Notes under the pieces: model-generated
Told to the model about the DNA's origin: nothing
Databases searched by the model: none
The model's input: the letters and a program-made list of their open reading frames with translations, nothing else
Shown here: positions 1 through 8,247 of the stretch, piece by piece
How positions within the stretch are numbered: the first letter of the stretch is position 1
Layout: every line of letters starts with the position of its first letter
Program-made: the position numbers and the translations under genes
Assembly: GCA_964445575.1 (NCBI GenBank)
Contig: CAYULB010000005.1
Location: 22,424-86,423, forward strand
Direction of reading: 5' to 3'
DNA length: 64,000 nucleotides
Origin: WJMT01 sp964445575
GTDB lineage: Bacteria; Acidobacteriota; Aminicenantia; Aminicenantales; Aminicenantaceae

Positions 1-2475
1 CCATATCTCTATCATAGCTTTTTTTATTAAATCCGCGGCGGTTCCCTGAACAGGGGCGTTGAGAGCAATCCGGCGGCCAGCTTGTTGGATAACCTTATTT
101 TTGCTCTTTAATTCCGGGATGGGTCTTTTCCTTCCCAATAAAGTTTCTGAATAGCCCTTTCTTTGTGCGTTTTGGATGCATTTTTGATGGAAGGAAAGGA
201 CCCGGGGATATTTTTCAAAGTAAAGGTCCATGAATTTTTTGGCTTCAGAAGCAGAGGTTTCCAACTGCTTGGCAAGGGAAAAAGGGGATGTGCCGTATAT
301 GATGCTGAAATTAATGATTTTCGCTCTTCGCCGGGCTTCTTCCCGGAAAAGAGAAGCCTCATTACCAACCACCTTACTGGCGGTTTCCTGATGAATGTCC
401 CGGTCCTTCTTAAAAGTTTTGATAAGCTCTGGATCCTCAGAAAGATGGGCCAGCACTCTCAGTTCGATCTGCGAGTAATCTGCAGAGAGAAAAAGATGCC
501 CAGGAGCAGGGACAAATGCTTCCCGAAAGCGAGCTCCCCACTCTCCTCTTATGGGTATGTTTTGCAGGTTTGGATAGCTGCTGGACAGTCGGCCAGTGGA
601 GGCAATGGTCTGGTTGTAAGAGGTATGGATTCGTCCTGTGTCCTTGTTGATAAGTTTGGGAAGGGCATCAGCATAAGTTGATTTAAACTTGACCAGCTGT
701 CGGTATTCAAGGATATCCTTCACCACTGGGTATTTACTTGAAAGCTGCTGCAGCACACTGAAACTGGTGGAGTAGTGGCCTGACTTCTGGGTCCTTTTTG
801 CTGAAGGGAGACTGAGCTTTTCGAACAAAACCTTTCCCAATTGCTGGGGGGAGTTTATATTGAATTCTTCTCCGCACTGCCGGTGTATTTTTCCTTTCAG
901 GCGAGAGATGCTCTCTCCCAGCTCTTCAGAGATGCTTTTCAGCACTTCTGGGTCGACTTTAATTCCCCATATTTCCATATCAGTCAGGACATCTGTAAGA
1001 GGCAGTTCAATTTCTCTGTATAAAGAAAGGAGCTTTTTCTCTCTGACTTTTTTCATGAGAACAGAGCTCAGCTGAAGAGCCATGTCTGCATCTTCACAGG
1101 CGTAGGGCATAACTTTTTCAACCTTTGCCTTGTCCATGGTGATTTCTTGTTTTCCTTTTCCTGCAATTTCTTTATACGGGATTGTTTTAACATGGAGATA
1201 TTTCAGTGCCAGAGAATCCAAATTGTGTTTGCCCAAATTAGGATCACAGAGATAAGAAAGGATCATGGTATCTATATCAATGCCCTTTAAAGAGACTCCT
1301 TCTCTTTTAAGCACGATACTGTCATATTTAATGTTCTGTCCTATTTTTTTTATCATGGGGTCTAAAAAGACTTCCTTCAGACGGGACAAGGCCTTATCAA
1401 CGGGTATTTGCTTGGGAGCTCCCGGATAATCATGCCTCAGCGGCAGATAGAAAGCCTGATGAGGCTGGGTAGAAAAAGAAATTCCGACCAGTTTTGCTTC
1501 CGTGGGATTGGGACTGGTGGTTTCTGTATCCACAGAGACTTTTTTTTGTTGTTTGATTTGAACAATCAGTTCATCTAATTTGTCTTCTTCCAGGACAAGA
1601 AAATAATTTTTCTTGGGTCCCCCTCCTTTTTCCATATAATCTGAAAGAAGCTTGGTGAACTCCAGTTCTTGAAGGATAGGCATCAGGAGGTCGTAGTCTG
1701 GAACCTCAACGACAAAGTCATCCAAATTGAATTCAAGAGGGACATCCGTATTTATGGATACCAGTTTTCGGCTTATCTCAATGTCATCCTTGCTTTTTTT
1801 TATTTTTTCCTTGATCCTGGGGTTTTTTATCTTTTCAGGGTGCTCTAGAATGCTGTCGATCGATCCATAGGCTTGAAGAAGTTTTTTCGCTGTTTTGGCC
1901 CCCACCCCTTTGACTCCTGGGATGTTGTCCGAAGAATCTCCCCAGAGGGCGAGCAGGTCCTTAACTTGAGAAGGGGAGACCCCAAAAATTTCTTTGATTT
2001 TTTCTTTGTCTAGGTAGGATTCTTTGGCCACATTGTATACCACCACTGAATCATTCACCAGCTGGTATAAGTCTTTATCATTGGAAACAATTACGGATTG
2101 GATGTTTTCTTTGGCTGTTTTTTTAGTCAAAAAGCCAAGGAGGTCATCCCCTTCGTATCCTTGTTTTTCCAAGACTTTGATATTGAGTGCCTTGAGGAGT
2201 CTTTTTAAAACAGGAAGCTGGGGGGCAAGATCTTCGGGCATAGGTTTTCGGTGAGCTTTATATTCAGGATAAATCTTATGGCGGAAGGTAGGGCCTTTAG
2301 AGTCAAAAACAATCCCCATATATTTGGGGTTTTCTTTTTCTATGAGCCTTCGGAGAGTCTGTATGAACCCATAAATGGCGTTAGTGGCAAATCCCTTGGA
2401 ATTTGAAAGGTTGCGGATAGCATAGTAGGAACGGTAAAGAATGGAATTTCCATCCACAAGAAATATTTTGTTCAT
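1..2475 (-). CDS. polA: DNA polymerase I, 3' end cut by the window edge
   Basis: Family A DNA polymerase for gap filling, primer removal and repair. The visible 825 codons begin MNKIFLVDGNS, the usual start of the 5' nuclease domain (about residues 1-290). The 3'-5' exonuclease domain follows and looks active: DTET near residue 313, a NxxxYD motif (GQNIKYD) and YACEDAD. In the polymerase domain motif A (DYSQIELR, near residue 665) and motif B (RAKIINFSIIYG, near residue 720) are present. Motif C (HDE) lies beyond position 1, so roughly the last 60-100 residues are missing from the window. This is truncation by the window, not a broken gene. The frame is open to base 1. Confidence 0.97.
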   Translation of the reverse strand, partial: MNKIFLVDGNSILYRSYYAIRNLSNSKGFATNAIYGFIQTLRRLIEKENPKYMGIVFDSKGPTFRHKIYPEYKAHRKPMPEDLAPQLPVLKRLLKALNIKVLEKQGYEGDDLLGFLTKKTAKENIQSVIVSNDKDLYQLVNDSVVVYNVAKESYLDKEKIKEIFGVSPSQVKDLLALWGDSSDNIPGVKGVGAKTAKKLLQAYGSIDSILEHPEKIKNPRIKEKIKKSKDDIEISRKLVSINTDVPLEFNLDDFVVEVPDYDLLMPILQELEFTKLLSDYMEKGGGPKKNYFLVLEEDKLDELIVQIKQQKKVSVDTETTSPNPTEAKLVGISFSTQPHQAFYLPLRHDYPGAPKQIPVDKALSRLKEVFLDPMIKKIGQNIKYDSIVLKREGVSLKGIDIDTMILSYLCDPNLGKHNLDSLALKYLHVKTIPYKEIAGKGKQEITMDKAKVEKVMPYACEDADMALQLSSVLMKKVREKKLLSLYREIELPLTDVLTDMEIWGIKVDPEVLKSISEELGESISRLKGKIHRQCGEEFNINSPQQLGKVLFEKLSLPSAKRTQKSGHYSTSFSVLQQLSSKYPVVKDILEYRQLVKFKSTYADALPKLINKDTGRIHTSYNQTIASTGRLSSSYPNLQNIPIRGEWGARFREAFVPAPGHLFLSADYSQIELRVLAHLSEDPELIKTFKKDRDIHQETASKVVGNEASLFREEARRRAKIINFSIIYGTSPFSLAKQLETSASEAKKFMDLYFEKYPRVLSFHQKCIQNAQRKGYSETLLGRKRPIPELKSKNKVIQQAGRRIALNAPVQGTAADLIKKAMIEIW

Positions 2476-2497
2476 TTTTTATCAGAGAATATTCTCA

Positions 2498-2832
2498 CCT
2501 GATCTATTCATAAAAAAATGGCGATATTTTCATTGTCAATTTACCATTCACCACTTACCATTCACCACTTACCATTCACCACTTACCATTCACCACTTAC
2601 CATTCACAATTCACCGTATTCAAAGTCGCTTCAGCCACACCTGAATTTCCTAAAGCCTGCGGCTGCTCCTTGTCTTTTTTAAACATTTAGCCTGTCTCGC
2701 TTTTCTCGCTCCTCGCGCATTAGCCAAACCAAATAACCTAAAGAATCCATAGAAACTGGAGAAACGAAACAAACTCTATCAACTCTAATCATGCCCTGAC
2801 GCCTCGCATCTGCCGCAATCTTGACTCGTGAA
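2498..2832 (+). repeat. Dispersed intergenic repeat, copy A
   Basis: This gene-free stretch behind polA carries both ends of a repeat found again at 30221-30466 (inverted) and partly at 53563-53758. The left end is CTGATCTATTCATAAAAAAA followed by TGGCGAT. The right end, about 2789-2832, reads CATGCCCTGACGCCTCGCAT and then runs to GACTCGTGAA. A middle block at 2611-2649 (TCACCGTATT, then GTCGCTTCAGCCAC and CTGAATTTC) is shared with the third copy. An expanded 14-bp tandem array sits inside. No reading frame in it looks coding. It may be a miniature mobile element or a lineage-specific intergenic repeat. Confidence 0.75.
2541..2607 (+). repeat. 14-bp tandem repeat, about 4.8 units
   Basis: The unit TTACCATTCACCAC is repeated four times without change (2541-2554, 2555-2568, 2569-2582, 2583-2596), followed by a partial unit. 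The units abut with no spacers, so this is a simple tandem array and not a CRISPR. It lies inside dispersed repeat copy A. Confidence 0.95.
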
Positions 2833-2872
2833 GAGTCCAGGCAAAATGAAACAGATAAAGATTAGCATGGAA

Positions 2873-3124
2873 TCAGAGATGATCAAACTTTCCTTCGGAG
2901 ATATCTTTCAGGCATTGCTGGTGCTGTTTTTCTATCAGACTCTGTATTTTTTGTTTTAAGTCGGGATGATTTACCAAAGAGGAATAAGAGGATTTACGTG
3001 AAGACAGAACCTGGCCAGATTTAAAAATGACTGATTCAACATAATTGAGCCCCTGTCCTTTGTCTTCGGTTTGGACATGAAAACTCTTTTGCTTTCGTTT
3101 GACTTCGGTGTTCAATCCAGCCAT
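2873..3124 (-). CDS. Small conserved-looking hypothetical protein
   Basis: Predicted cytosolic protein of 83 residues with no signal peptide or membrane segment. I do not know a named family. It resembles short proteins that open GLNTEV, followed by a Y/FHVQTED-type segment and a KxSY motif; here these are GLNTEVKRKQKSFHVQTED, SSRKSSYSSL and a polar helical tail ending DISEGKFDHL. The ATG at 3124 is preferred over an in-frame TTG at 3139, because the recognisable part begins directly after it. It is divergent from the yceD-rpmF-plsX operon, with the promoter of that operon in between. Function unknown. Confidence 0.65.
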   Translation of the reverse strand: MAGLNTEVKRKQKSFHVQTEDKGQGLNYVESVIFKSGQVLSSRKSSYSSLVNHPDLKQKIQSLIEKQHQQCLKDISEGKFDHL

Positions 3125-3200
3125 TCTGATATATTTCAACCAGAATTATTATACATCCAGACATTTAAATTTCAAGTACTCAGCTTTAGGCTGGTCATTA

Positions 3201-3228
3201 TTGACAAAGGGAAGTGAAATGTTATAAT
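3201..3228 (+). promoter_or_regulatory. Sigma-70-type promoter of the yceD-rpmF-plsX-fab operon
   Basis: TTGACA at 3201-3206 and TATAAT at 3223-3228, 16 bp apart, both perfect consensus boxes. The yceD ATG is at 3258, giving a leader of about 20-25 nt. This is the strongest promoter-like sequence noticed in the window, fitting a ribosomal protein and lipid synthesis operon. Confidence 0.8.
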
Positions 3229-3257
3229 AGGATAACTTTTTTTCGGGATGTATTAAA

Positions 3258-3776
3258 ATGATTATTGATATTGACAGACTGCCTGTTGACGGACTTGAGA
3301 TAAGCAGAGATTTTGAGTTCTTCAACTCTGAATTGGTGGAGGAGGAAGCTGTCTTTTTAGAGCCTGTGCACACAGAAATTGTAATAAGAAGAGTGGGCGA
3401 AGAGATATTCTTAAAGGGAAAGATTAGCACCTCCATGAGTTTTATCTGCTGCCGCTGTCTTTCTCCCTTTGAAATCTATATAGATTCTGGTTTTGACCTG
3501 GCGTATTTACCGGAAGAGCTGGAAGAAGCAAAAGAACAGCTGGAAACAGAAGATCTTTACAAGAATTTCTACTATAATCAAAGAGTTGATATCAGGAATA
3601 TTATACTGGAACAGTTAAACCTGACTTTTCCTACCCGGCCTTTATGTTCTGAGGATTGTCCGGGTTTGTGTCCAGTATGCGGTAAAAACATAAGGGACGA
3701 AGGCTGTTCTTGTGATTTGAATAAAAATGATCCACGATTTAAAAAGTTGAAAATTTTTTTGAAAGATAATAGATAA
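3258..3776 (+). CDS. yceD: YceD family (DUF177) protein
   Basis: 172-residue protein of the YceD/DUF177 family, which almost always sits directly upstream of rpmF and is linked to rRNA or ribosome metabolism; the exact role is not settled. The sequence shows the family's first Cys cluster (CCRCLSPFEIYID, about residues 58-70) and a C-terminal Cys-rich segment (CSEDCPGLCPVCG then GCSCD, about residues 131-153), probably a metal site. It is the first gene of the operon, and its stop is directly followed by the rpmF ATG. The ribosome-binding site is weak (CGGGATG about 10 nt upstream of the ATG). Confidence 0.9.
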   Translation: MIIDIDRLPVDGLEISRDFEFFNSELVEEEAVFLEPVHTEIVIRRVGEEIFLKGKISTSMSFICCRCLSPFEIYIDSGFDLAYLPEELEEAKEQLETEDLYKNFYYNQRVDIRNIILEQLNLTFPTRPLCSEDCPGLCPVCGKNIRDEGCSCDLNKNDPRFKKLKIFLKDNR

Positions 3777-3959
3777 ATGGCAAATCCAAAAAGAAGACAT
3801 TCTCATTCAAGAAAAAACAAGAGAAGGGCCCATCATGCGCTCAAGGTCCCCTCTCTTTCATTATGTCCCAACTGCGGAAACCCAAAAGTGCCTCACAGGG
3901 CCTGTCCGGACTGCGGATATTATAAAGAACGGCAGGTCATTGAGGGGTCTGAAGAATAA
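3777..3959 (+). CDS. rpmF: 50S ribosomal protein L32
   Basis: 60-residue large-subunit protein. The N-terminus (MANPKRRHSHSRKNKRRAHH) is the typical basic L32 start. Two CxxC pairs follow (CPNCGNPKVPHRACPDCG), so this is the zinc-binding (C+) form of L32. It directly abuts yceD, and plsX starts 14 bp after its stop, which is the classical yceD-rpmF-plsX order. Co-transcription ties ribosome production to membrane lipid synthesis. Confidence 0.97.
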   Translation: MANPKRRHSHSRKNKRRAHHALKVPSLSLCPNCGNPKVPHRACPDCGYYKERQVIEGSEE

Positions 3960-3973
3960 CTACAGGAGATTTC

Positions 3974-4990
3974 ATGAGGGTAGCCGTAGATATTATGGGA
4001 GGTGACCTAGGCCCAGGCGTTGCTGTGCAGGGTGCTGTGAGTGCATCCCGTGAATTCAATTTGAGCATTATTTTGGTGGGAGATGAAGAGGCCATAAAGA
4101 ACGAGTTGAAAAAGATTGAACTCACAGGCACCAATGTTGAAATTGTCAATGCTTCTGAATCTATTGGGATGGGAGAAGGGCTTCTCTCTTTTAGGAAGAA
4201 GAGAAAATCTTCCATACTGGTGGGACTTAAGTTAGTCAAGGAAAAAAAAGCAGATGCTTTTGTAAGTGTAGGGAACACAGGTGCTGTAGTGTATTTATCC
4301 AGAAAAGAGCTTGGAGCCATTGAGGGAGTGGAAAGACCTGCTTTAGCCCTCCTGGTTCCTACGCTGCAAGGAGTGACCCTCCTAACAGATGTAGGTGCAA
4401 ATGCCAACTGCAGTGCCAATAATCTAGTTCAGTTTGCTTTGATGGGAGAAGTGTTTATGAAAGCGGTCATGGGAGTTGAAAATCCCAAGATTGCCCTCAT
4501 GAGCATCGGAGAGGAAAGAAATAAAGGGAACGACTTGACAAGAGAAGGTTATAAGAAGCTGAGCAGTTCATCCATGAATTTCATAGGCAATGTGGAGGGA
4601 AAGGACATTTATTCTGGAAAAGCAGATGTGATCGTGAGCGATGGATTTACAGGGAATATTGCGTTAAAAACAAGCGAAGGAGTGGTTTCGAATTTTGCCC
4701 GAATGGCCCGCACAGAAATCATGAAGAACATCTTTGTTAAGATAGGATTTTTTCTAATGAAAAGACATTTGAAAAAGTTTTTTAAAAAAGTAGATTACGC
4801 TGAATATGGAGGAGCTTATCTTTTGGGGGTCAATGGAGTCTGTATAGTGGGTCATGGACGGTCCAATCCGGTTGCCATAAAAAACGCAGTAAGACTGGCC
4901 AGGGATTATATTAAGGGAAAAGTCCAGGAAAAGATCCTGGCCAGATTGGAAAGCAAACAAAAAGTTTTAAGCGGAGCGAAAGCAAGATGA
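3974..4990 (+). CDS. plsX: Phosphate acyltransferase PlsX
   Basis: Converts acyl-ACP and phosphate to acyl-phosphate, the first step of the PlsX/PlsY route to lysophosphatidic acid. It acts as a peripheral membrane enzyme. The 338-residue length is normal. Family features include the start MRVAVDIMGGDLGPGVAVQG, SVGNTGA (about residue 97), LLTDVGAN, SIGEERNKGN and SDGFTGNIALKTSEG. Its last codons overlap the fabG start by 4 bp (ATGA), indicating translational coupling. It belongs to the operon that starts with yceD. Confidence 0.97.
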   Translation: MRVAVDIMGGDLGPGVAVQGAVSASREFNLSIILVGDEEAIKNELKKIELTGTNVEIVNASESIGMGEGLLSFRKKRKSSILVGLKLVKEKKADAFVSVGNTGAVVYLSRKELGAIEGVERPALALLVPTLQGVTLLTDVGANANCSANNLVQFALMGEVFMKAVMGVENPKIALMSIGEERNKGNDLTREGYKKLSSSSMNFIGNVEGKDIYSGKADVIVSDGFTGNIALKTSEGVVSNFARMARTEIMKNIFVKIGFFLMKRHLKKFFKKVDYAEYGGAYLLGVNGVCIVGHGRSNPVAIKNAVRLARDYIKGKVQEKILARLESKQKVLSGAKAR

Positions 4991-5727
4991 CCTTTAAAGG
5001 AAAAGTGGCTGTGGTCACAGGAGCTTCTCAAGGGATTGGAAAGGCCATTGCCTTAGAGCTCTCTAAAAAGGGAGCCCTGGTCCTGGTGGTAGATGTTCAG
5101 AAGGAAAAGGCCCAGGAAGTAGTCAAGGAGATTAAGAATAACAGCGGAAAAGCAGCCTTTTATATGGTGGATGTTTCCCAGTCATCCCAAGTTGACAGGG
5201 CAGTAGAAGACATCATCAAACAGCATGAAAGGATAGATTTCCTTGTCAATAATGCAGGGATTACCAGAGACAGCTTGCTGATGCGGATGAAGGAGAAAGA
5301 TTGGGATGCTGTTTTAGTGGTCAATTTAAAGGGGGCCTTTAACTTTTCAAAGTCCGTGATCCGCACTATGGCGAGAAACCGATTCGGGCGGATTGTAAAC
5401 ATTTCTTCTGTGGTGGGGCTGATGGGGAATGTCGGACAAAGCAATTATTCTGCTTCTAAAGCTGGAGTCATCGGGCTCACCAAGTCGTTAGCGCGGGAAG
5501 TAGCATCGAGAAAGATAACCGTCAATGCTGTTGCCCCAGGATACATTCAAACACTCATGACAGAAGCGCTTCCTGATTCAGTAAAGGAGAAATTTATTGA
5601 AAGCATCCCCATGAGAAGGTTTGGGAGGCCCGAGGAAATAGCAAAAGTGGTTCGGTTTTTGCTTTCTGAGGATGCATCCTACATTACGGGCCAAGTTATA
5701 AACGTAAACGGTGGTATGCTTATGTAA
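4987..5727 (+). CDS. fabG: 3-oxoacyl-[ACP] reductase FabG
   Basis: NADPH-dependent short-chain dehydrogenase/reductase that reduces beta-ketoacyl-ACP in type II fatty-acid elongation. It has 246 residues. The nucleotide-binding motif is TGASQGIG (about residues 12-19), with NNAGIT at about 88-93. The catalytic residues are Ser in ISSVVG and the YSASKAG Tyr/Lys pair near residue 154. The C-terminal signature YITGQVINVNGGM is present. The start overlaps plsX by 4 bp. Position between plsX and acpP supports FabG rather than another SDR. Confidence 0.96.
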   Translation: MTFKGKVAVVTGASQGIGKAIALELSKKGALVLVVDVQKEKAQEVVKEIKNNSGKAAFYMVDVSQSSQVDRAVEDIIKQHERIDFLVNNAGITRDSLLMRMKEKDWDAVLVVNLKGAFNFSKSVIRTMARNRFGRIVNISSVVGLMGNVGQSNYSASKAGVIGLTKSLAREVASRKITVNAVAPGYIQTLMTEALPDSVKEKFIESIPMRRFGRPEEIAKVVRFLLSEDASYITGQVINVNGGMLM

Positions 5728-5760
5728 AGTCCTATTTAATAAATTTTTTAGGAGGCAACG

Positions 5761-6003
5761 ATGAATAGAGAAGAGTTATTGAGCAAAGTAAAGGAGATTG
5801 TATCTGACAAACTGAGTATTAGCGAAGATCAGGTGACAGAAGAGGCTTCTTTTATAGATGATTTAGGAGCTGATTCTCTTGATACAGTGGAATTGATAAT
5901 GGCGCTGGAAGATGAATTTGAGCTGGATATCCCTGATGAAGAAGCCGAAAAGCTGGGCACAGTGGGCAAAGCGATCGACTACGTTCTAGAGAAAGTAAAG
6001 TAA
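5761..6003 (+). CDS. acpP: Acyl carrier protein
   Basis: 80-residue acidic carrier of growing acyl chains. The phosphopantetheine attachment Ser lies in GADSLDTVELIMALE (Ser near residue 39). Length and charge are typical. The ribosome-binding site AGGAGG sits 7 nt before the ATG and is the strongest in this operon, as expected for a very abundant protein. Confidence 0.98.
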   Translation: MNREELLSKVKEIVSDKLSISEDQVTEEASFIDDLGADSLDTVELIMALEDEFELDIPDEEAEKLGTVGKAIDYVLEKVK

Positions 6004-6042
6004 GAACAAAAAGAAGACAAGAGATTTTATAATTGTCCTATC

Positions 6043-7290
6043 ATGGTTAAGCCCAGACGTGTTGTTATAACCGGCATTGGTATTGTCTCGCCTTTAGGAA
6101 TAGGGGTGGAAAAGAACTGGGAATCAATGAAAGCCGGCCGAACTGGCATTACAAGAATATCTAAATTTGACCCAAAGGATTTTTCAAGCAAAATAGCAGG
6201 AGAGGTTAAAGATTATGACCCTTTGGACTTTATAGAAAAGAAGGAATGCAGAAAAATGGACCCCTTTATTCAGTATGCCGTGGCTGCTGCTGAAATGGCG
6301 GTTGAGAATTCAAAGATCGAGAGGTCTAAGCTGGAGGGAGATCGAACAGGGGTTTACATAGGCTCTGGTATTGGAGGCATTGGCACCATTGAAGAGAATC
6401 ATAAAATTTTGTTAAAAAAAGGGCCTAAAAGAATCTCTCCCTTTTTTCTGGTCTCCACAGTCATCAATGAGGCGTCAGGACAGATATCCATACGCACAAA
6501 ATCAGGAGGGCCTAATCTGGCTAATGCCACAGCTTGTTCAACCGGGACCCATGCCATTGGAGACTCCTTTCAGATTATTGCAAGAGGAGAAGCGGATTTG
6601 ATGATCACAGGGGGGAGCGAAGCTCCCATAACTCCTTTGGGATTAGCGGGATTCTGTTCCATGAGAGCGCTTTCTACCAGGAATGATGCTCCAGAGAAGG
6701 CTTCACGTCCTTTTGACAAGGAAAGAGATGGATTTGTTATTGCAGAAGGAGCTGTGGTTTTACTGCTGGAAGAGCTGGGCTCTGCGCTTAAGAGAAAAGC
6801 AGACATTTACGCAGAGATAGTCGGTTACGGGAGCAGCGGGGATGCTTACCATGTATCAGCTCCCTGCCCGGATGGAGATGGAGCATTTAGGTCTATGAAG
6901 AGAGCCCTGGATGACTCTGGAGCGAAACGTGAGGACATTGATTATATAAATGCACATGGGACGTCTACCCCTTGGAATGATAAAATAGAAACACTGGCCA
7001 TAAAAAGACTTTTTGGAGACCATGCCTACAGCATGGCTGTCAGCTCAACCAAATCTGTTACCGGGCATATGCTGGGAGCAGCGGGGGGATTTGAGGCAGC
7101 CGCAACAGCCCTAGCCCTAAAAAATCAGCTTATTCCACCTACGGTCAATTATGAAAATCCTGACCCTGAGTGTGACCTGGATTATGTTCCTAATAAAGCC
7201 AGGAAAGCAGAATTGGCCCATGCTATGAGCAATTCATTTGGTTTTGGAGGAACCAACGCTACTCTTGTTTTGAAGCGATATCAGGAGTAA
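6043..7290 (+). CDS. fabF: 3-oxoacyl-[ACP] synthase II (FabF)
   Basis: Condensing enzyme that adds malonyl-ACP units to acyl-ACP. It has 415 residues and starts with RRVVITGIGIVSPLG. The catalytic triad of KAS I/II enzymes is visible: Cys in TACSTGTHAIG (near residue 167), His in NAHGTSTPWND (near 306) and His in SVTGHMLGAAG (near 343). The C-terminal NSFGFGGTNA loop is intact. It is the last gene of the cluster; fabD and fabH, often found between plsX and fabG, are not here. Confidence 0.97.
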   Translation: MVKPRRVVITGIGIVSPLGIGVEKNWESMKAGRTGITRISKFDPKDFSSKIAGEVKDYDPLDFIEKKECRKMDPFIQYAVAAAEMAVENSKIERSKLEGDRTGVYIGSGIGGIGTIEENHKILLKKGPKRISPFFLVSTVINEASGQISIRTKSGGPNLANATACSTGTHAIGDSFQIIARGEADLMITGGSEAPITPLGLAGFCSMRALSTRNDAPEKASRPFDKERDGFVIAEGAVVLLLEELGSALKRKADIYAEIVGYGSSGDAYHVSAPCPDGDGAFRSMKRALDDSGAKREDIDYINAHGTSTPWNDKIETLAIKRLFGDHAYSMAVSSTKSVTGHMLGAAGGFEAAATALALKNQLIPPTVNYENPDPECDLDYVPNKARKAELAHAMSNSFGFGGTNATLVLKRYQE

Positions 7291-7455
7291 GCTTCTGTTT
7301 TTTATGTGATATCCATATATCTCGTTGACCTTTATCCCAACGTTTTATATCATCAAAGAGATTTCCCTAATTGTCAAAGATTAGGGCTTTAATTATTTTA
7401 TTACCTTATATTTTTTATATGAAAATTCTTTTTAAAGGATGAAAGGAGGTCATGA

Positions 7456-8238
7456 ATGAATATCCTTGTATTTGTGAAAAGGGTTCCAGATTCGGAGTCT
7501 AAAATCAGTATCGACCATGACAAAAACCAGATTGATTTGCAGGGCTTAAATTTTGTCATGAATCCCTATGACGAATATGCTGTGGAAGAAGCTCTCCAAA
7601 TAAAAGAAGCAAAGGGAGCTACAGTCCATGCCATTTCAATCGGCCCGGAAGAATCAGTGACCATATTAAAAAAGGCACTTGCAATGGGAGTTGATGAAGC
7701 CCTTTTAGTAAAAGACGATACTGAAGAGACCTACGATGGGATCCGAACAGCAAAGATAATAGCCCAGGTAGTCAAGGAAAAGTATTCTGATTTTGATCTA
7801 TTACTGTTCGGAAAACAGTCCATTGATACTGACAATTCACAGGTCCCTTCAATGGTGGCTGAATTTTTAGATTTGCCTCAGGTTAATGTAGTTACCAAAC
7901 TGGAAATCGAAGATGATTCCGGGACCGCAGTAAGGGAGATCGAAGGGGCTGCTGAGAAAGTCAAGTTTTCTCTGCCCGCCGTTATCAGTGCGCAGAAAGG
8001 CCTTAATGAGCCCAGGTATGAGACCCTCAAGGGTATCATGGCAGCCAAGAGGAAACAGGTTCCGGTCATCTCTCTTCAAGACCTTGACATAGAGGAAGCA
8101 GAGCTTGGGTCCAAACTGAAACTGGTAAAGATATCCCCACCTCCTACCAAGAAGGCCGGAAAGAAAATCGAGGAAGAACCGGGAGAAGCTGCAAAGCAGC
8201 TGGTGAAATTCCTGCACGAGGAAGCCAAGATTATATAG
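7456..8238 (+). CDS. etfB: Electron transfer flavoprotein, beta subunit
   Basis: Small subunit of the ETF heterodimer, which carries electrons from acyl-CoA and related dehydrogenases. It has 260 residues and starts MNILVFVKRVPDSE, with MNPYDEYAVEEAL at about residues 35-47 and a DTDNSQVPSMVAEFL stretch near residue 117. AGGAGG 6 nt before the ATG fixes the start. The 165 bp upstream are AT-rich, and I could not settle a single promoter there. It is followed 9 bp later by etfA. The dehydrogenase or quinone partner is not in the window. Confidence 0.95.
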   Translation: MNILVFVKRVPDSESKISIDHDKNQIDLQGLNFVMNPYDEYAVEEALQIKEAKGATVHAISIGPEESVTILKKALAMGVDEALLVKDDTEETYDGIRTAKIIAQVVKEKYSDFDLLLFGKQSIDTDNSQVPSMVAEFLDLPQVNVVTKLEIEDDSGTAVREIEGAAEKVKFSLPAVISAQKGLNEPRYETLKGIMAAKRKQVPVISLQDLDIEEAELGSKLKLVKISPPPTKKAGKKIEEEPGEAAKQLVKFLHEEAKII

Positions 8239-8247
8239 GAGGAGAAC

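Noticed and set aside
163..681. 172-codon plus-strand frame
   Set aside because: It lies opposite polA, whose family motifs are read in the other strand; its protein shows no family features.
2541..2607. Possible CRISPR array
   Set aside because: Units are 14 bp, contiguous and without spacers; no cas gene is near.
2441..2644. 67-codon frame through the 14-bp repeat
   Set aside because: The translation is only a repetitive peptide produced by the tandem array.
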